A stretch of DNA of 64,000 nt from Vallitaleaceae bacterium 9-2 (GTDB lineage: Bacteria > Bacillota > Clostridia > Lachnospirales > Vallitaleaceae): assembly GCA_038396585.1 (NCBI GenBank), contig CP121691.1:310001-374000 (forward strand), read 5' to 3'. Of the stretch, positions 46,053 to 55,779 are shown piece by piece. The translations under genes and the position numbers were made by a program. How positions within the stretch are numbered: the stretch's first letter is position 1; the number at the start of each line of letters is the position of its first letter. The notes beneath the pieces are model-generated. The model searched no databases, was not told where the DNA came from, and saw only the letters and a program-made list of their open reading frames with translations.

Positions 46053-46517
46053 ATGATGATGATTATGAAGATGTTTATTCGTATAATAAAAGCTTTTCTT
46101 GTATTTATACTGTTAGTAATAATCAGCAATGCTGAGATTTGGATTAAGCTGAATCCTGCGACGGTTGCGAATAAAACTTCTATTTTGATGTTTTCATTAA
46201 TATCTGTACTATGTATGTTAATAGGATTTATTATTACTATTGATGCTGAAAAACTTATATCAAATAAAAGAGTTAAAATAGATAAAACAATATTAATTCT
46301 TTCAATTATTATTATAGTTATCTCTTTGATTCCAACCCCGTGGTTGTTTATTTATGTACCCTATCTTACAAGTGATGGTATTTTAAAGATTTTTTTAAAA
46401 ATAATAGAAACTACAAGGGGCGTTACAGTATTGAGTGTTATTGGTGGTGTTTTATTATCTAGGTCAATACAACCAAGAATAAACAGCGAAAACTTGGATG
46501 GAAAATTGAATGACTAG
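46053..46517 (+). CDS. Four-TM membrane protein of unknown function
   Basis: The 154-residue protein has four hydrophobic segments (about 10-26, 41-63, 75-100, 125-140). No family recognised. The start is ambiguous: a cluster of ATG codons at 46053-46068; GGATGA before the later one gives a weak site. AT-rich like the rest of the island. Could be island cargo or a decayed gene. Confidence 0.5.
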   Translation: MMMIMKMFIRIIKAFLVFILLVIISNAEIWIKLNPATVANKTSILMFSLISVLCMLIGFIITIDAEKLISNKRVKIDKTILILSIIIIVISLIPTPWLFIYVPYLTSDGILKIFLKIIETTRGVTVLSVIGGVLLSRSIQPRINSENLDGKLND

Positions 46518-47025
46518 CAGATTATAGGTCGTTCAAAAATTGGCAATATCTTGAACTAAGGGGGCCTGGGAAACATACAATAAAGTCACTGTATTCTTAT
46601 GAGAAAAAAATTGGCCGTTATTGATCATCGCATACGTGAGACTTCTAGTGAAAAAATTGAAGGAAGTAATCTTTGAACCGAAGTTTAAATACGACTATCT
46701 GAAAAAGTTGTACGCATACTCGTGCAAGAAGAAGGCGGAATGGTTTAGAAGACCTAAAAGAATAAATACAGTTCCTACAAGAGTAAAATAGCCCCAGATG
46801 AATTTAAGGCATTGAATGTACAGAGGACATTCAATGCCTTTTATGTTCACGGAAATATGGAAAGTTGCAACGCTGTAACCTTTGATTTTAGTGAAGTTTA
46901 AGTGAATTTGTGACTGCTTTAGTTTCAGTAAAAATAGCGAAAATCAGCACAAAAAAGACAAAGGTATTGTTGTTTGATATAATGATAATGCGTTAAAAAA
47001 CTTGTTATAGGAGTAGGGGGTATTT
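46518..47025. other. Gene-free stretch with short relics
   Basis: A fragment near 46597 reads MRKKLAVIDHRIRETSSEKI and stops; no intact gene follows. A strong 14-base inverted repeat lies at 46806-46840. The last 100 bases probably contain the promoter of the broken AraC gene. Confidence 0.5.
46806..46845. terminator. Terminator hairpin
   Basis: Perfect arms AAGGCATTGAATGT (46806-46819) and ACATTCAATGCCTT (46827-46840) followed by TTTT. The transcript it ends is no longer recognisable. Confidence 0.7.
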
Positions 47026-47223
47026 ATGAATTACTTTCAACTAATTCAAAGCTTCAACCAGCAATTGATTCAGAATATTAATGAGGATATATCGATTGAT
47101 GACTTGATTGCAGATCAATATATTTCAAAATATCACTTTTATAGAATATTTAAGGCTATAATGGGATTCTCAGTAGGAGATTACATATTAAGGATTCGAA
47201 TCTATTATGCTGCCAAGATATAG
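47026..47223 (+). pseudogene. AraC-family regulator, 5' part, cut by an IS3-like element
   Basis: The frame encodes the first helix-turn-helix of an AraC protein (SIDDLIADQYISKYHFYRIFKAIMGFSVGDYI) and stops inside the IS. An effector-domain-like 3' part lies beyond the IS at 48784-49208. The second HTH and linker are missing from both parts, so DNA was lost as well as interrupted. The ATG follows AGGAGTAGGGGG. Confidence 0.75.
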
Positions 47224-47707
47224 TAAAGAGTTCAAAGACAACATCATTAAGCAAATGTTACCCCCCATTAGTAAATCCGTTTCCGATATTCATAAAGAAA
47301 CCGGTGTATCAGAACAATCACTGTACAAATGGAAAAAGCAACTTAAAGCTGACGGAAAAGCCACTCCATCCGGAAAATCTACTTCCGAAGACTGGTCTTC
47401 AGAAGATAAATTCATGATTGTTCTTGAAACAGCTCGTATGAATGAGGCAGAATTAGCAGCCTATTGTCGCCAAAAAGGCTTATACATTGAGCAAATCAAA
47501 GATTGGAAAGATGCCTGTTTGAGTGCCAACGGCGGTGTTGCTCAAGAAGCTAAACAACTTAAACAAGAAGTTAGCAACTCGAAAAAAGAAATCAACAAAC
47601 TCAACAAAGACCTTCGTCGTAAAGAAGCAGCTTTAGCTGAAACAGCTGCTTTATTGGTACTTAGAAAAAAGGCCGATGCGATCTGGGGGGACAAAGAGGA
47701 CGAATGA
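47207..47707 (+). CDS. IS3-like element OrfA
   Basis: The 166-residue protein has a helix-turn-helix near the N-terminus (ISKSVSDIHKETGVSEQSLY) and a leucine-zipper-like coiled coil (KQLKQEVSNSKKEINKLNKD), as in IS3-family OrfA. Its stop overlaps the OrfB start by four bases (ATGA), suggesting coupling rather than the usual -1 frameshift. Confidence 0.82.
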   Translation: MLPRYSKEFKDNIIKQMLPPISKSVSDIHKETGVSEQSLYKWKKQLKADGKATPSGKSTSEDWSSEDKFMIVLETARMNEAELAAYCRQKGLYIEQIKDWKDACLSANGGVAQEAKQLKQEVSNSKKEINKLNKDLRRKEAALAETAALLVLRKKADAIWGDKEDE

Positions 47708-48771
47708 TTCCGGCTTCAGATCGCAAATCAGCTATTAAACTGATTGATGAAGCAATAGCAAGTGGTGCAAGACAGTATACAGCATGTGCTGAATTAAATA
47801 TCCACGAGCGAACTTACACAAGATGGAAAAATCCGACTACTCCCTTAGAAGATCAACGTCCACTAACTATTCGTCCAGAACCTCATAACAAGATAGCACC
47901 AGAAGTACATCAAGAAATCTTGACGGTATCCAACTCTGATCATTATAAAGGTTTATCGCCACATCAAATCGTTCCAAAGTTACTCGATGAAGAAGAACGT
48001 TATATTGCTTCCGAATCAACGATGTACCGTGTTTTAAGAAAAGCTGATATGATTCATCATCGTGGCAGGACAAAGTCGCCGGAACGAAGAAAAGCATCAA
48101 CGCACAAGGCAACCGGCCCCAACCAAGTATGGATGTGGGACATCACCTGGCTTCCGGGTGCTGTTAAAGGCTTTTATTTCTATCTCTATCTTATCTTAGA
48201 CTTATATAGCCGAAAGATAGTAGGATGGGAAATCTGGCCGGAAGAATCTTCTGAAAATGCAAGTGTTCTTGTGAAGAAAACGGTACTATCAGAAGGTTGT
48301 TCGGTAAGAAGCGAACCACTCGTATTGCATTCAGACAATGGTAGCCCGATGAAAGGTGCTTCATTGCTTGAAACATTAAACAAACTGGGGATTACATCCT
48401 CAAAAAGCAGACCCAGAGTCAGCAATGATAATCCATATGCTGAGTCCGTTTTTCGAACCTGTAAATATCGTCCCGGTTATCCTTATAAAGGTTTTGAAAC
48501 TATTGAAGGTGCACGTGAATGGGTACTCAAATTTGTAAGGTATTACAATCACGAACATCGCCATAGCGGAATCAAACACTTAACGCCGATTCAACGCCAT
48601 AATGGATTAGAGGATCAGATTTTAAGTAAGAGAACGGCTATTTATGAAGCTATGAAACAAAAATATCCCGAACGATGGTCACGAAACATAAGAGACTGGT
48701 TTCTAGATAAAACTGTTTGGTTAAATCCATCTTCGGATGAGGAAAATGTACAATTGACCGAAGCAAAATAA
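47704..48771 (+). CDS. IS3-like element OrfB (DDE transposase)
   Basis: The 355-residue transposase has an rve core with the D-D-35-E triad: WMWDITWLPG, VLHSDNGSPM and NPYAESVFRTCKYRPG, plus the C-terminal YYNHEHRHSGIKHLTP box. Both ORFs are intact, so the copy may be active. Terminal inverted repeats could not be fixed by eye; the insertion limits lie between about 47190-47206 and 48772-48800. Confidence 0.9.
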   Translation: MIPASDRKSAIKLIDEAIASGARQYTACAELNIHERTYTRWKNPTTPLEDQRPLTIRPEPHNKIAPEVHQEILTVSNSDHYKGLSPHQIVPKLLDEEERYIASESTMYRVLRKADMIHHRGRTKSPERRKASTHKATGPNQVWMWDITWLPGAVKGFYFYLYLILDLYSRKIVGWEIWPEESSENASVLVKKTVLSEGCSVRSEPLVLHSDNGSPMKGASLLETLNKLGITSSKSRPRVSNDNPYAESVFRTCKYRPGYPYKGFETIEGAREWVLKFVRYYNHEHRHSGIKHLTPIQRHNGLEDQILSKRTAIYEAMKQKYPERWSRNIRDWFLDKTVWLNPSSDEENVQLTEAK

Positions 48772-48783
48772 ATATTAGGAAAA

Positions 48784-49208
48784 GTGACAATAACCTTGAC
48801 ATCTACCGCTTGATTGAAGGTGTAAGGTTTAATTTCGATGAAGTTATTTATCGAATATGTCATATTATTGATAGCGATGTTCAACCATCTACGTTTAAAG
48901 AATTTATCGGAGTAGCTATTGATTTCCATAGTTTTAATAATGATACGATTGATTTGCCTATGGGTATGATGTGTCTAGAGATGAGGGAAGGTAATTGGAT
49001 TAAATACGCCCATAAAGGTGCTATTTTGGAGGAGTCTAAGGAACATATCGTGGACACATACACTTACTATTGTAAACATCGATTTGCATTTTCTTCATTC
49101 AAATTAACGAAGAGTCGCTTCTTCGAGGTCTATGATATGAAGTATTTCTTTGGAATCAATCATCCTAAAACGCAAATAGATTTGTACTTTGAAGTAGAAA
49201 GCAAATAG
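48784..49208 (+). pseudogene. Effector-binding-like domain, 3' part of the broken AraC gene
   Basis: An open frame without a plausible ribosome binding site (earliest codons SDNNLDIYRLIEGVRFNF) ends HPKTQIDLYFEVESK. The fold pattern, including MEVREG-like LEMREGNWIKYAHKG and a final YFEV strand, resembles GyrI-like/AraC effector-binding domains. Together with 47026-47223 it probably made one AraC-type regulator. Confidence 0.6.
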
Positions 49209-49310
49209 CAATAGGCGTCAAAATAAAACATGATTTAGATGATAAGATAGATTCATATTTAATTGGCAATTATAAGTCATTAAGGTAGTTTTATTATAGG
49301 AGGTAGATCG

Positions 49311-50414
49311 ATGTGCACGTCAATAAAATTAAGAAAAAATAGTGAAATTATATTAGGACAGAATTATGATTTTTATTATGGACATGGTCTTATACTGACA
49401 AATAATCCATTTGTCAGTAAAGCAGCCTTAACAGAAGAATGTTCAATAGAAAATCTATTTACCGAAGAAAATAGAGGGGGTAGGTGGAAATCAAAATACG
49501 GGAGTGTGACGTTTAATCAATTTGGAAGAGAGCTTCCAACGTGTGGCATTAATGAAGCTGGACTGAGCATAACATCGATGTGGCATAACTCAGTTCAAAA
49601 GCCAAGTGTTGCATTGGAAAAACCTTTAATTTCTGAATTACAGTGGATACAAATGCAGCTAGATCTATATGCCACTATTGAGGAAGTCGAAAGTGGGTTA
49701 TCCCAATATGCCTATTTTGTATCTATGTATCCCATGCATTATCATATAGTAGATAGAACAGGCGAATCAGCAATTGTTGAAATGATAAATGGGAAACTTC
49801 AAGTGATAAAAGATACGGATATTACAGCTTGTGGGAATGCAGGAATAAATGAGTCTATTGAATACGTTAAAAGGCAGCAAATTAAAAGACCTAAAGACAT
49901 TCCATTGGTAGAACCAATATTAGATCGTGTTACAAAGGCTATAGCCATGTCGAATGAATTTAATAAATCGGATACAGATAAAGATATCCGGTTAAAAGCA
50001 TTTGAGATATTAGATTGCGTTGCATTGAATGTTGGATTCAATGATTTGTTTCGCTGGATTGGAAAGAGAATACCACCATCGCGAACCTTTTTACAAATAG
50101 TGTTTGATTTGACAAATATGAAGGTTATCTTTAAGTCTTTAGTCAAAAAGAATAGTACGTATAGAGAATTGTCGATAAAAGATATAAATTTTTTAGAGAC
50201 AGAATCTGTACTCGTATATGATGTTGACCAATTAGGTGAAGGCTCTATTTTGAATCAAATGGAGACTTACACAAAAAAGGCAAATGAAAAAATAGTTAGG
50301 AAAACCTACATGCCGGTTATAAAAGATTTTCCTATTGAGGTACAGGAGGAAATCATATGTTTTCCAGAGTTGTATTTGAGTGAAAAAAATAAACAAAACC
50401 AAAATACTATGTAA
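49311..50414 (+). CDS. Choloylglycine hydrolase/penicillin V acylase family amidase
   Basis: The 367-residue Ntn-hydrolase has nucleophile Cys2 directly after Met1 (MCTSIKLR), NYDFYYG, and ITACGNAG/N-containing active-site strands typical of linear amide C-N hydrolases. Members deconjugate bile salts, cleave penicillin V or degrade acyl-homoserine lactones; the substrate cannot be chosen here. No signal peptide. AGGAGGTAGATCG precedes the ATG. Confidence 0.88.
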   Translation: MCTSIKLRKNSEIILGQNYDFYYGHGLILTNNPFVSKAALTEECSIENLFTEENRGGRWKSKYGSVTFNQFGRELPTCGINEAGLSITSMWHNSVQKPSVALEKPLISELQWIQMQLDLYATIEEVESGLSQYAYFVSMYPMHYHIVDRTGESAIVEMINGKLQVIKDTDITACGNAGINESIEYVKRQQIKRPKDIPLVEPILDRVTKAIAMSNEFNKSDTDKDIRLKAFEILDCVALNVGFNDLFRWIGKRIPPSRTFLQIVFDLTNMKVIFKSLVKKNSTYRELSIKDINFLETESVLVYDVDQLGEGSILNQMETYTKKANEKIVRKTYMPVIKDFPIEVQEEIICFPELYLSEKNKQNQNTM

Positions 50415-50440
50415 GTAAAAGGCGTAAGATTAAATTCTAT

Positions 50441-50470
50441 TTGGCTAATTGTACGTGTAAGCGGTATAAT
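50441..50470 (+). promoter_or_regulatory. Predicted promoter of the HlyD/ABC operon
   Basis: TTGGCT (50441-50446) and TATAAT (50465-50470) at 18-base spacing, 60 bases before the HlyD start. Confidence 0.55.
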
Positions 50471-50530
50471 AAATATATAGAATACACGCATAAGAATGAA
50501 AGTTGATGAATATCTGAAAGGAGACCTGCT

Positions 50531-51679
50531 ATGAAAAATAAGCTTCCGATACTCCTAATAATCATTGTAGGTATTGGCATCTACTATTTCTTAACCGTAC
50601 TATATAGACCGGAAGATAATTCGCTGTATTATGGTGAAGCAATTGGTAACAACTATACAATTCAAGCAACAGCTAGCGGCACTTTAGAGGAATTATACAT
50701 TGATGAAGGGGATAAGGTACAAGCAAGGGATTTGATTGCAATAATCAATCATGATAACTTGGACCAAGAGCTTATCCAAGCAGATACGGCTATAGCATCG
50801 GCCATGTTGACTTTAGAACAAGTCCAAGCACCTGCCAGAGAAGAGAATCTCTCAATATTAGAAGATTCTGTAGATACATATGCAACAAACAATGCCATGG
50901 TTTATCAATCTGTTCAAGCTGCAAAAGCAGCCAAAACTGCTGCAGAGCTTGCATTAGAACAAGCTCAAGTGACATATGACCGATTATATGAACAGTATGC
51001 GTCTGTACGTCAACTTTACCAAGAAGGGGTAGTGGCTAAGACAGAGTTACAGGACGTGGAATCAGAAATAGAGTATGCACAGCTTAATATTGAAAAATGG
51101 GAGCAAAATATTCAGCAGTCTCAAGCGGAAATTAACCGTTTGAGCCAACAATATGCGTTAAACCGAATCGGTGAAGATAGTGCTAAACAGAACTTATCCA
51201 TAGCTCAAAACGGTGGTGATCAGTTTGCAATAGATTCTGCCCGTTTAGCTTTAGATAAAGCACTGCAAAATAAAGACGCATTAGAAATCCAGTTAAAAGA
51301 TTATGCGGTTCATAGTTATCATTTTGGCCAGATAGAATCTATTAACTATGACGTGGGAGAATTTGTAACAATAGGGGCTATTCTAGCGACATATTATAAT
51401 CCTAATGAACTCCACATGAACCTCTATGTGAATGAAGAAGATTTAAGTCTTATATCAGTAGGGCAATTATTGCCTTTAACCCTTACGTCTACCGGTGCAA
51501 CTTACACCGGACAAATCCAAACCATTGGTCATGAAGCGATGTATACACCCATGAATATCGTAACGGAACAAGACTATCAGCGGCTTGTCTTTAGGGTCGA
51601 TGTTAAAATTCTTGAGAGTGAAAGCATTCGACCGGGGATGCTCTTATCAGTAGGTTTGGAAGGTGATTTTATTGACTGA
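50531..51679 (+). CDS. HlyD-family membrane fusion protein
   Basis: The 382-residue protein has an N-terminal membrane anchor (LPILLIIIVGIGIYYFLTVLY), a lipoyl-like hairpin (IQATASGTLEELYIDEGDKV), a long coiled-coil arm (about 80-245) and a beta-barrel region with YDVGEFVTIGAILA. It is the adaptor of an ABC exporter whose ATPase gene overlaps its 3' end. GAAAGGAG precedes the ATG. Confidence 0.9.
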   Translation: MKNKLPILLIIIVGIGIYYFLTVLYRPEDNSLYYGEAIGNNYTIQATASGTLEELYIDEGDKVQARDLIAIINHDNLDQELIQADTAIASAMLTLEQVQAPAREENLSILEDSVDTYATNNAMVYQSVQAAKAAKTAAELALEQAQVTYDRLYEQYASVRQLYQEGVVAKTELQDVESEIEYAQLNIEKWEQNIQQSQAEINRLSQQYALNRIGEDSAKQNLSIAQNGGDQFAIDSARLALDKALQNKDALEIQLKDYAVHSYHFGQIESINYDVGEFVTIGAILATYYNPNELHMNLYVNEEDLSLISVGQLLPLTLTSTGATYTGQIQTIGHEAMYTPMNIVTEQDYQRLVFRVDVKILESESIRPGMLLSVGLEGDFID

Positions 51680-52469
51680 TTTTATTGTTGACATTAAGGG
51701 GTTGGACAAACGATTCGGAGACATTCATGCAGTAAAAAATATTAGTTTTTCTATAAAAAAAGGAGAAATATTTGGTCTCTTAGGTCCAAACGGTTCAGGT
51801 AAATCAACGACCATTCGAATGTTATGTGGTGTTATTACTCCTAGTTCCGGACAAGGGACCCTTTTTGGTTATGATTTGAAAAAAGATATTGAAGCGATAA
51901 AAAACAATATCGGATATATGTCCCAGCAATTTGGTCTATATGGTGATTTAACGGTTAAAGAAAATTTGACTTTTTACGGTCGTATATTTGGAATGCGTAA
52001 GCAAGCGATTGCTAATGAAACCAAGCGCTTGATTCAATTAGCAGAGATAAGCGGAAAAGAAGACGCCTTGGCTAAAACCCTCTCAGGTGGGCAAAAGCAA
52101 CGTTTGGCCTTATCTTGTGCCCTTATCCATCATCCAAAGCTTCTTGTTTTAGATGAGCCAACAGCCGGCGTTGATCCTGTATCGAGAAGACAGTTTTGGA
52201 AAACCATAGTAGAGTTATCCGCTCAAGGTGTAACGGTGTTTATTACCACCCATTATATGGATGAAGCAGAAGTATGTGACCGCATCGGATTCATATATGG
52301 TGGTGAGCTAATCGATATTGACACACCCAAAGCCTTCTATGAAAAGTCAGGTTTTGATAATTTAGAAGATGTTTTTATTGCCCATGAACTTTCTGACCAA
52401 GACATTAACCAATTGATGTCTTATAAAGAAATGAAATCATCACTCAGAGATAAAAAAAAGGGGGAGTAA
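51672..52469 (+). CDS. ABC transporter ATP-binding protein
   Basis: The 265-residue ATPase has Walker A GPNGSGKST, Q-loop MSQQFGLY, signature LSGGQKQR, Walker B LLVLDEPTAG and H-loop TTHYMDE, of the DrrA/CcmA drug-export type. TTG 51672 is preferred because GGAAGG lies nine bases upstream; GTG 51663 is too close to it. It overlaps the HlyD gene and precedes the permease by three bases: one operon. Confidence 0.93.
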   Translation: MTDFIVDIKGLDKRFGDIHAVKNISFSIKKGEIFGLLGPNGSGKSTTIRMLCGVITPSSGQGTLFGYDLKKDIEAIKNNIGYMSQQFGLYGDLTVKENLTFYGRIFGMRKQAIANETKRLIQLAEISGKEDALAKTLSGGQKQRLALSCALIHHPKLLVLDEPTAGVDPVSRRQFWKTIVELSAQGVTVFITTHYMDEAEVCDRIGFIYGGELIDIDTPKAFYEKSGFDNLEDVFIAHELSDQDINQLMSYKEMKSSLRDKKKGE

Positions 52470-52472
52470 TCC

Positions 52473-53588
52473 ATGTCCAACTTCCGATTTTATCGCATGC
52501 TCACGGTAACAAAAAAAGAGTTTATACATATAAAAAGAGATAAACCCAGTATGATTATCTCTTTTATCTTGCCGATTATGATGTTGATGATTTTTGGCTT
52601 TGCCGTTAATACGGATGTAACGGATGTTGAATTAGGTATCTATGACCCGTCAGGCACCTACGAAAGCAAGATGCTCATTGATGCGTTTATACATGCGGAT
52701 TATTTTATTGATACCATGCGGTTAACATCTGTCGGTCGCTTAGAAGAAGCGATTGAAAAAGGGGATATTAAGGTCGGCTTAATTTTACCCAAAGATTTTG
52801 CTACGTCCATTTTGCGAGGAGAAGAGGCAAATATTCAAATTCTTGTCGATGGTTCAGATCCTACCATTGCAAGAACAGCCATACAATATGCCCTTCTCAT
52901 TAGCAACCATTATAATCTAAATCTTAAGACGTCGATACGTCAAGCCGGTGTTAAAGCTTCCCCCATGGTTTTATATAACCCCACACTTGAAAGTGCCAAG
53001 TTTAATATCCCGGGTGTTGTCGGGCTAATTCTTCAAAATATCACCATTATTCTAACCGCCTTAGCCATGGTAAGGGAGAAGGAACTTGGAACCATTGAAC
53101 AGCTTATTATGACTCCGGTGACGTCCTTTGAACTCATTATGGGAAAATTGATTCCTTATATCATCATTGGTATATATGACTTTGTCATTGTTATGATATT
53201 AAGTCGGCTGGTGTTTGGCGTCTTGGTTGCCGGAAGCTTTTTAGAACTGTCTTTATTGGGACTCATCTTTTTAATTGGGGCCTTATCCATGGGCATGCTA
53301 GTCTCGACTATAGCAAAAAACCAAGGACAAGCCATACAGGCAACTTTGGCATTTCTATTGCCTAGTGTCCTCTTATCGGGATTTATGTTTCCAAGACAAT
53401 CCATGCCTCGATTTATTCAATATATCAGTGCTACATTTCCGATTACACATTTTCTGATTATTTTGCGGGGCATCATTATTAAAGGTGTTTCTATCACTTA
53501 TTTATGGTCGGCAACAGTGGCTATGCTCTGCATCATTTTTGTACTTATTGGAATCACAACAGTAAGCTTTAATAAAAGATTGGATTAA
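52473..53588 (+). CDS. ABC-2 type permease
   Basis: The 371-residue protein has an N-terminal membrane helix (MIISFILPIMMLMIFGFAV), a large extracytoplasmic domain (about 45-175) and five C-terminal membrane helices, with the cytoplasmic REKELGTIEQLIMTP motif of ABC-2 permeases. With HlyD and the ATPase it forms an exporter of the YhiI/YbhGFSR type, probably for drugs or lipophilic compounds. Its stop overlaps that of the convergent SLH gene. Confidence 0.92.
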   Translation: MSNFRFYRMLTVTKKEFIHIKRDKPSMIISFILPIMMLMIFGFAVNTDVTDVELGIYDPSGTYESKMLIDAFIHADYFIDTMRLTSVGRLEEAIEKGDIKVGLILPKDFATSILRGEEANIQILVDGSDPTIARTAIQYALLISNHYNLNLKTSIRQAGVKASPMVLYNPTLESAKFNIPGVVGLILQNITIILTALAMVREKELGTIEQLIMTPVTSFELIMGKLIPYIIIGIYDFVIVMILSRLVFGVLVAGSFLELSLLGLIFLIGALSMGMLVSTIAKNQGQAIQATLAFLLPSVLLSGFMFPRQSMPRFIQYISATFPITHFLIILRGIIIKGVSITYLWSATVAMLCIIFVLIGITTVSFNKRLD

Positions 53589-54436
53589 TCATCATCGTGC
53601 TCGTCATCGTCGTCATACATATCATCATCGTATTCGTCATACATATCGTCATCTATTACAAGATTATCAGATAAGGAATGTTCCTCATATTCCTGAACGT
53701 GGTCAAGGCTACGTTCAAGCATAATAATGGCCATTTCATCGGTAGCGACTAGTTGGGGTGAAAAATGATGTTCATCCGTTCCTTTTATGATTTGATAGTG
53801 ATGTGTAAAATGAACAGCTTCTTTTGCCCAATCGGAGATGCTATCCATATCATCATAAGGCGTTTGTTCACTTTGTATGGTCATATCCCCATATACAGCG
53901 GTGAGAGTTCGATAGATAAAGGTTGCTATTTCTTGACGCGTAACAAGGCCATCCGGATTAAAATGTCCGTTACCGATACCAGAGGTTATGCCTAATGCAT
54001 AGGACTTTAATACATTTTCATCTTGAGTATCCGTAAATGGGGAAGCAAAATCCAGTGGAACTATTTCGCCGGTTTCCATTTCATAGAAATGGACGGCAAG
54101 GGTAGCATATTCTAATCGGGTCAGAGGGCTACTTAAATCGCCTGTTAAAGTTTCAGGTATCAGTCCTTGTTCTAATGCGTCTTCTAGTTCAGACTCTGCC
54201 CAGGCTGAATAATTATTGAGAGAAGATATATTATCGACCACAGGGTCAGGTGTCGGAATAGGTGTTGGCTCGGGCACTGGCTCAGGAGTTGGAACAGGCT
54301 CAGGTTTTGGGGCAGGAGTTGATGTAGCAGCTGAGACCACATCAACGGAAGGAATTAGTTCAGGGACAAGTTTCGAGGGCAAAGCGCTTAATGTAAGACT
54401 AAGTATAAAAGCAAAGGTTAATAGAATTTTTTTCAT
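53585..54436 (-). CDS. SLH-domain surface protein with Pro-rich linker and acidic tail
   Basis: The 283-residue protein has a signal peptide (MKKILLTFAFILSLTLSALPS), a Pro/Glu/Thr linker of PEPVPTPE-type repeats (about 41-66), about three S-layer homology domains (70-250; LTRLEYATLAVHFYEME, GHFNPDGLVTRQEIATFIYR) and a C-terminal tail of Asp, Tyr and Met ending DDDDEHDDD. SLH domains anchor to cell-wall polymers. The acidic tail may bind cations. AGGAGGC precedes the ATG; the gene ends against the permease stop with no terminator. Confidence 0.9.
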   Translation of the reverse strand: MKKILLTFAFILSLTLSALPSKLVPELIPSVDVVSAATSTPAPKPEPVPTPEPVPEPTPIPTPDPVVDNISSLNNYSAWAESELEDALEQGLIPETLTGDLSSPLTRLEYATLAVHFYEMETGEIVPLDFASPFTDTQDENVLKSYALGITSGIGNGHFNPDGLVTRQEIATFIYRTLTAVYGDMTIQSEQTPYDDMDSISDWAKEAVHFTHHYQIIKGTDEHHFSPQLVATDEMAIIMLERSLDHVQEYEEHSLSDNLVIDDDMYDEYDDDMYDDDDEHDDD

Positions 54437-54561
54437 AAAGAAGCCTCCTTTTCATATATTCATATTATAGCATATGTAACATTTGTACACGTAATTTATT
54501 ATTTGTGATATGATACATACAGCGTTTTCTAGAAATTATACAAAATCTGGAGGAATACATA

Positions 54562-55062
54562 ATGGCAAAAAACAATAAAACAAATGCAATGCGCATTTTA
54601 GACCGATATAAGATTCAATATGAGGTGCATGAATATACTGTTGTCGATGGTAAGACAGATGGCGTGACAGTAGCAACAACAGTAGGTATAGATCCTGCAA
54701 TTGTCTTTAAGACCTTGGTTACCAAAGGCAATAGTGGAGATTATTACGTGTATGTTGTACCGGTAGGTGAATCCCTTGATTTAAAAAAAGCCGCCAAGGC
54801 AGCTGGAGAAAAAAAGGTTGAGATGATTGCGCAAAAAGACTTGCTCAAAACAACGGGTTATATCCATGGAGGGTGTTCTCCTATAGGAATGAAGAAAAGC
54901 TTTAAAACCTTTATTCATGTAAGTGCATCCCATAGTGGGCGAATTGTATGTAGTGGAGGGCGTATTGGGATGCAGGTTGATTTATTACTTGAAGACCTGA
55001 TGAAAGTGGTTGAGAGTGAATTGGTGGATATAGTAAAGGAAAGAAAAGAGGAAGTGCAGTGA
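54562..55062 (+). CDS. ybaK: Cys-tRNA(Pro)/Cys-tRNA(Cys) deacylase YbaK/EbsC
   Basis: The 166-residue YbaK-type editing domain is full length: MRILDRYKIQYEVHEY, DPAIVFKTLV with the catalytic Lys, and GGCSPIGMKK. It hydrolyses mischarged Cys-tRNA(Pro). The stop overlaps the GTG start of the next gene (GTGCAGTGA), so they are coupled. AGGAGG lies before the ATG. Confidence 0.94.
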   Translation: MAKNNKTNAMRILDRYKIQYEVHEYTVVDGKTDGVTVATTVGIDPAIVFKTLVTKGNSGDYYVYVVPVGESLDLKKAAKAAGEKKVEMIAQKDLLKTTGYIHGGCSPIGMKKSFKTFIHVSASHSGRIVCSGGRIGMQVDLLLEDLMKVVESELVDIVKERKEEVQ

Positions 55063-55763
55063 AAAAAAAATCGGTAAAAAAAATAGTCCTCGGGCTCATC
55101 GTATTTTTTGTTTTACTAGGCTTTGGAGCCATTATTTATGTCAATGATTATTATGCGGCTAGTGACTATGTAGAGGTTCTTATGGAAGAAAATAATTCAA
55201 GAATCACTAGACAAGGGCAATATATATCTATACAACCGCAAGGCATATCGGATGAGAAGGTGGGGATGATCTTTTATCCTGGTGGAAAAGTGGAAGCAAT
55301 TGCTTATATGCCTCTTTTACTGCAATTGGCAGATCGAGGAATAAGATCAGTTTTAGTTGAAATGCCGGGAAACTTAGCTGTCTTAGATATGAATGCGGCC
55401 AATGATGTCTTTGGTATGTATGAAGATATTGACCAGTGGTATATTGCAGGTCATTCTCTTGGCGGAGCTATGGCTAGTCAATATATGGAGAAAAATCATC
55501 AAAAAGTGCAAGGAATGATTTTGCTTGGAGCGTATCCTGTCAATAATGCGCCCGTTGATTCCTTAGTAATATATGGAACCCATGACTTGCTTTTGGATCT
55601 TGAACAAATAAAAAGAGCTGATGAAATCTATGAAATAAAAGACGGTAACCATGCTTATTTTGGTGATTACGGAGAGCAAGAAGATGATGGAAAAGCAAAG
55701 ATTAGTCATGAGCAACAACAAAAAGAAACCGTTAATCGTATAATGGAGTTTATTGAGAGATAG
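55059..55763 (+). CDS. Membrane-anchored alpha/beta hydrolase
   Basis: The 234-residue protein has an N-terminal membrane anchor (IVLGLIVFFVLLGFGAIIYV) and a compact alpha/beta hydrolase domain: FYPGGKVE oxyanion strand, AGHSLGGAMA nucleophile elbow, YGTHDLL acid and GNHAYFGDYG His. It resembles Abhydrolase_5 family members. GTG start coupled to ybaK. Substrate unknown. Confidence 0.87.
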   Translation: MKKKSVKKIVLGLIVFFVLLGFGAIIYVNDYYAASDYVEVLMEENNSRITRQGQYISIQPQGISDEKVGMIFYPGGKVEAIAYMPLLLQLADRGIRSVLVEMPGNLAVLDMNAANDVFGMYEDIDQWYIAGHSLGGAMASQYMEKNHQKVQGMILLGAYPVNNAPVDSLVIYGTHDLLLDLEQIKRADEIYEIKDGNHAYFGDYGEQEDDGKAKISHEQQQKETVNRIMEFIER

Positions 55764-55779
55764 CAATTAAGGAGGCGTT

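Noticed and set aside
46597-46795. Possible small gene starting MRKKLAVIDHR
   Set aside because: It stops after about 25 codons and the following frames are broken; best seen as decayed DNA.
53581-53590. Missing terminator between the ABC permease and SLH genes as a sign of misassembly
   Set aside because: Stop codons overlap cleanly and both proteins end with plausible family C-termini, so a tight convergent arrangement is more likely.
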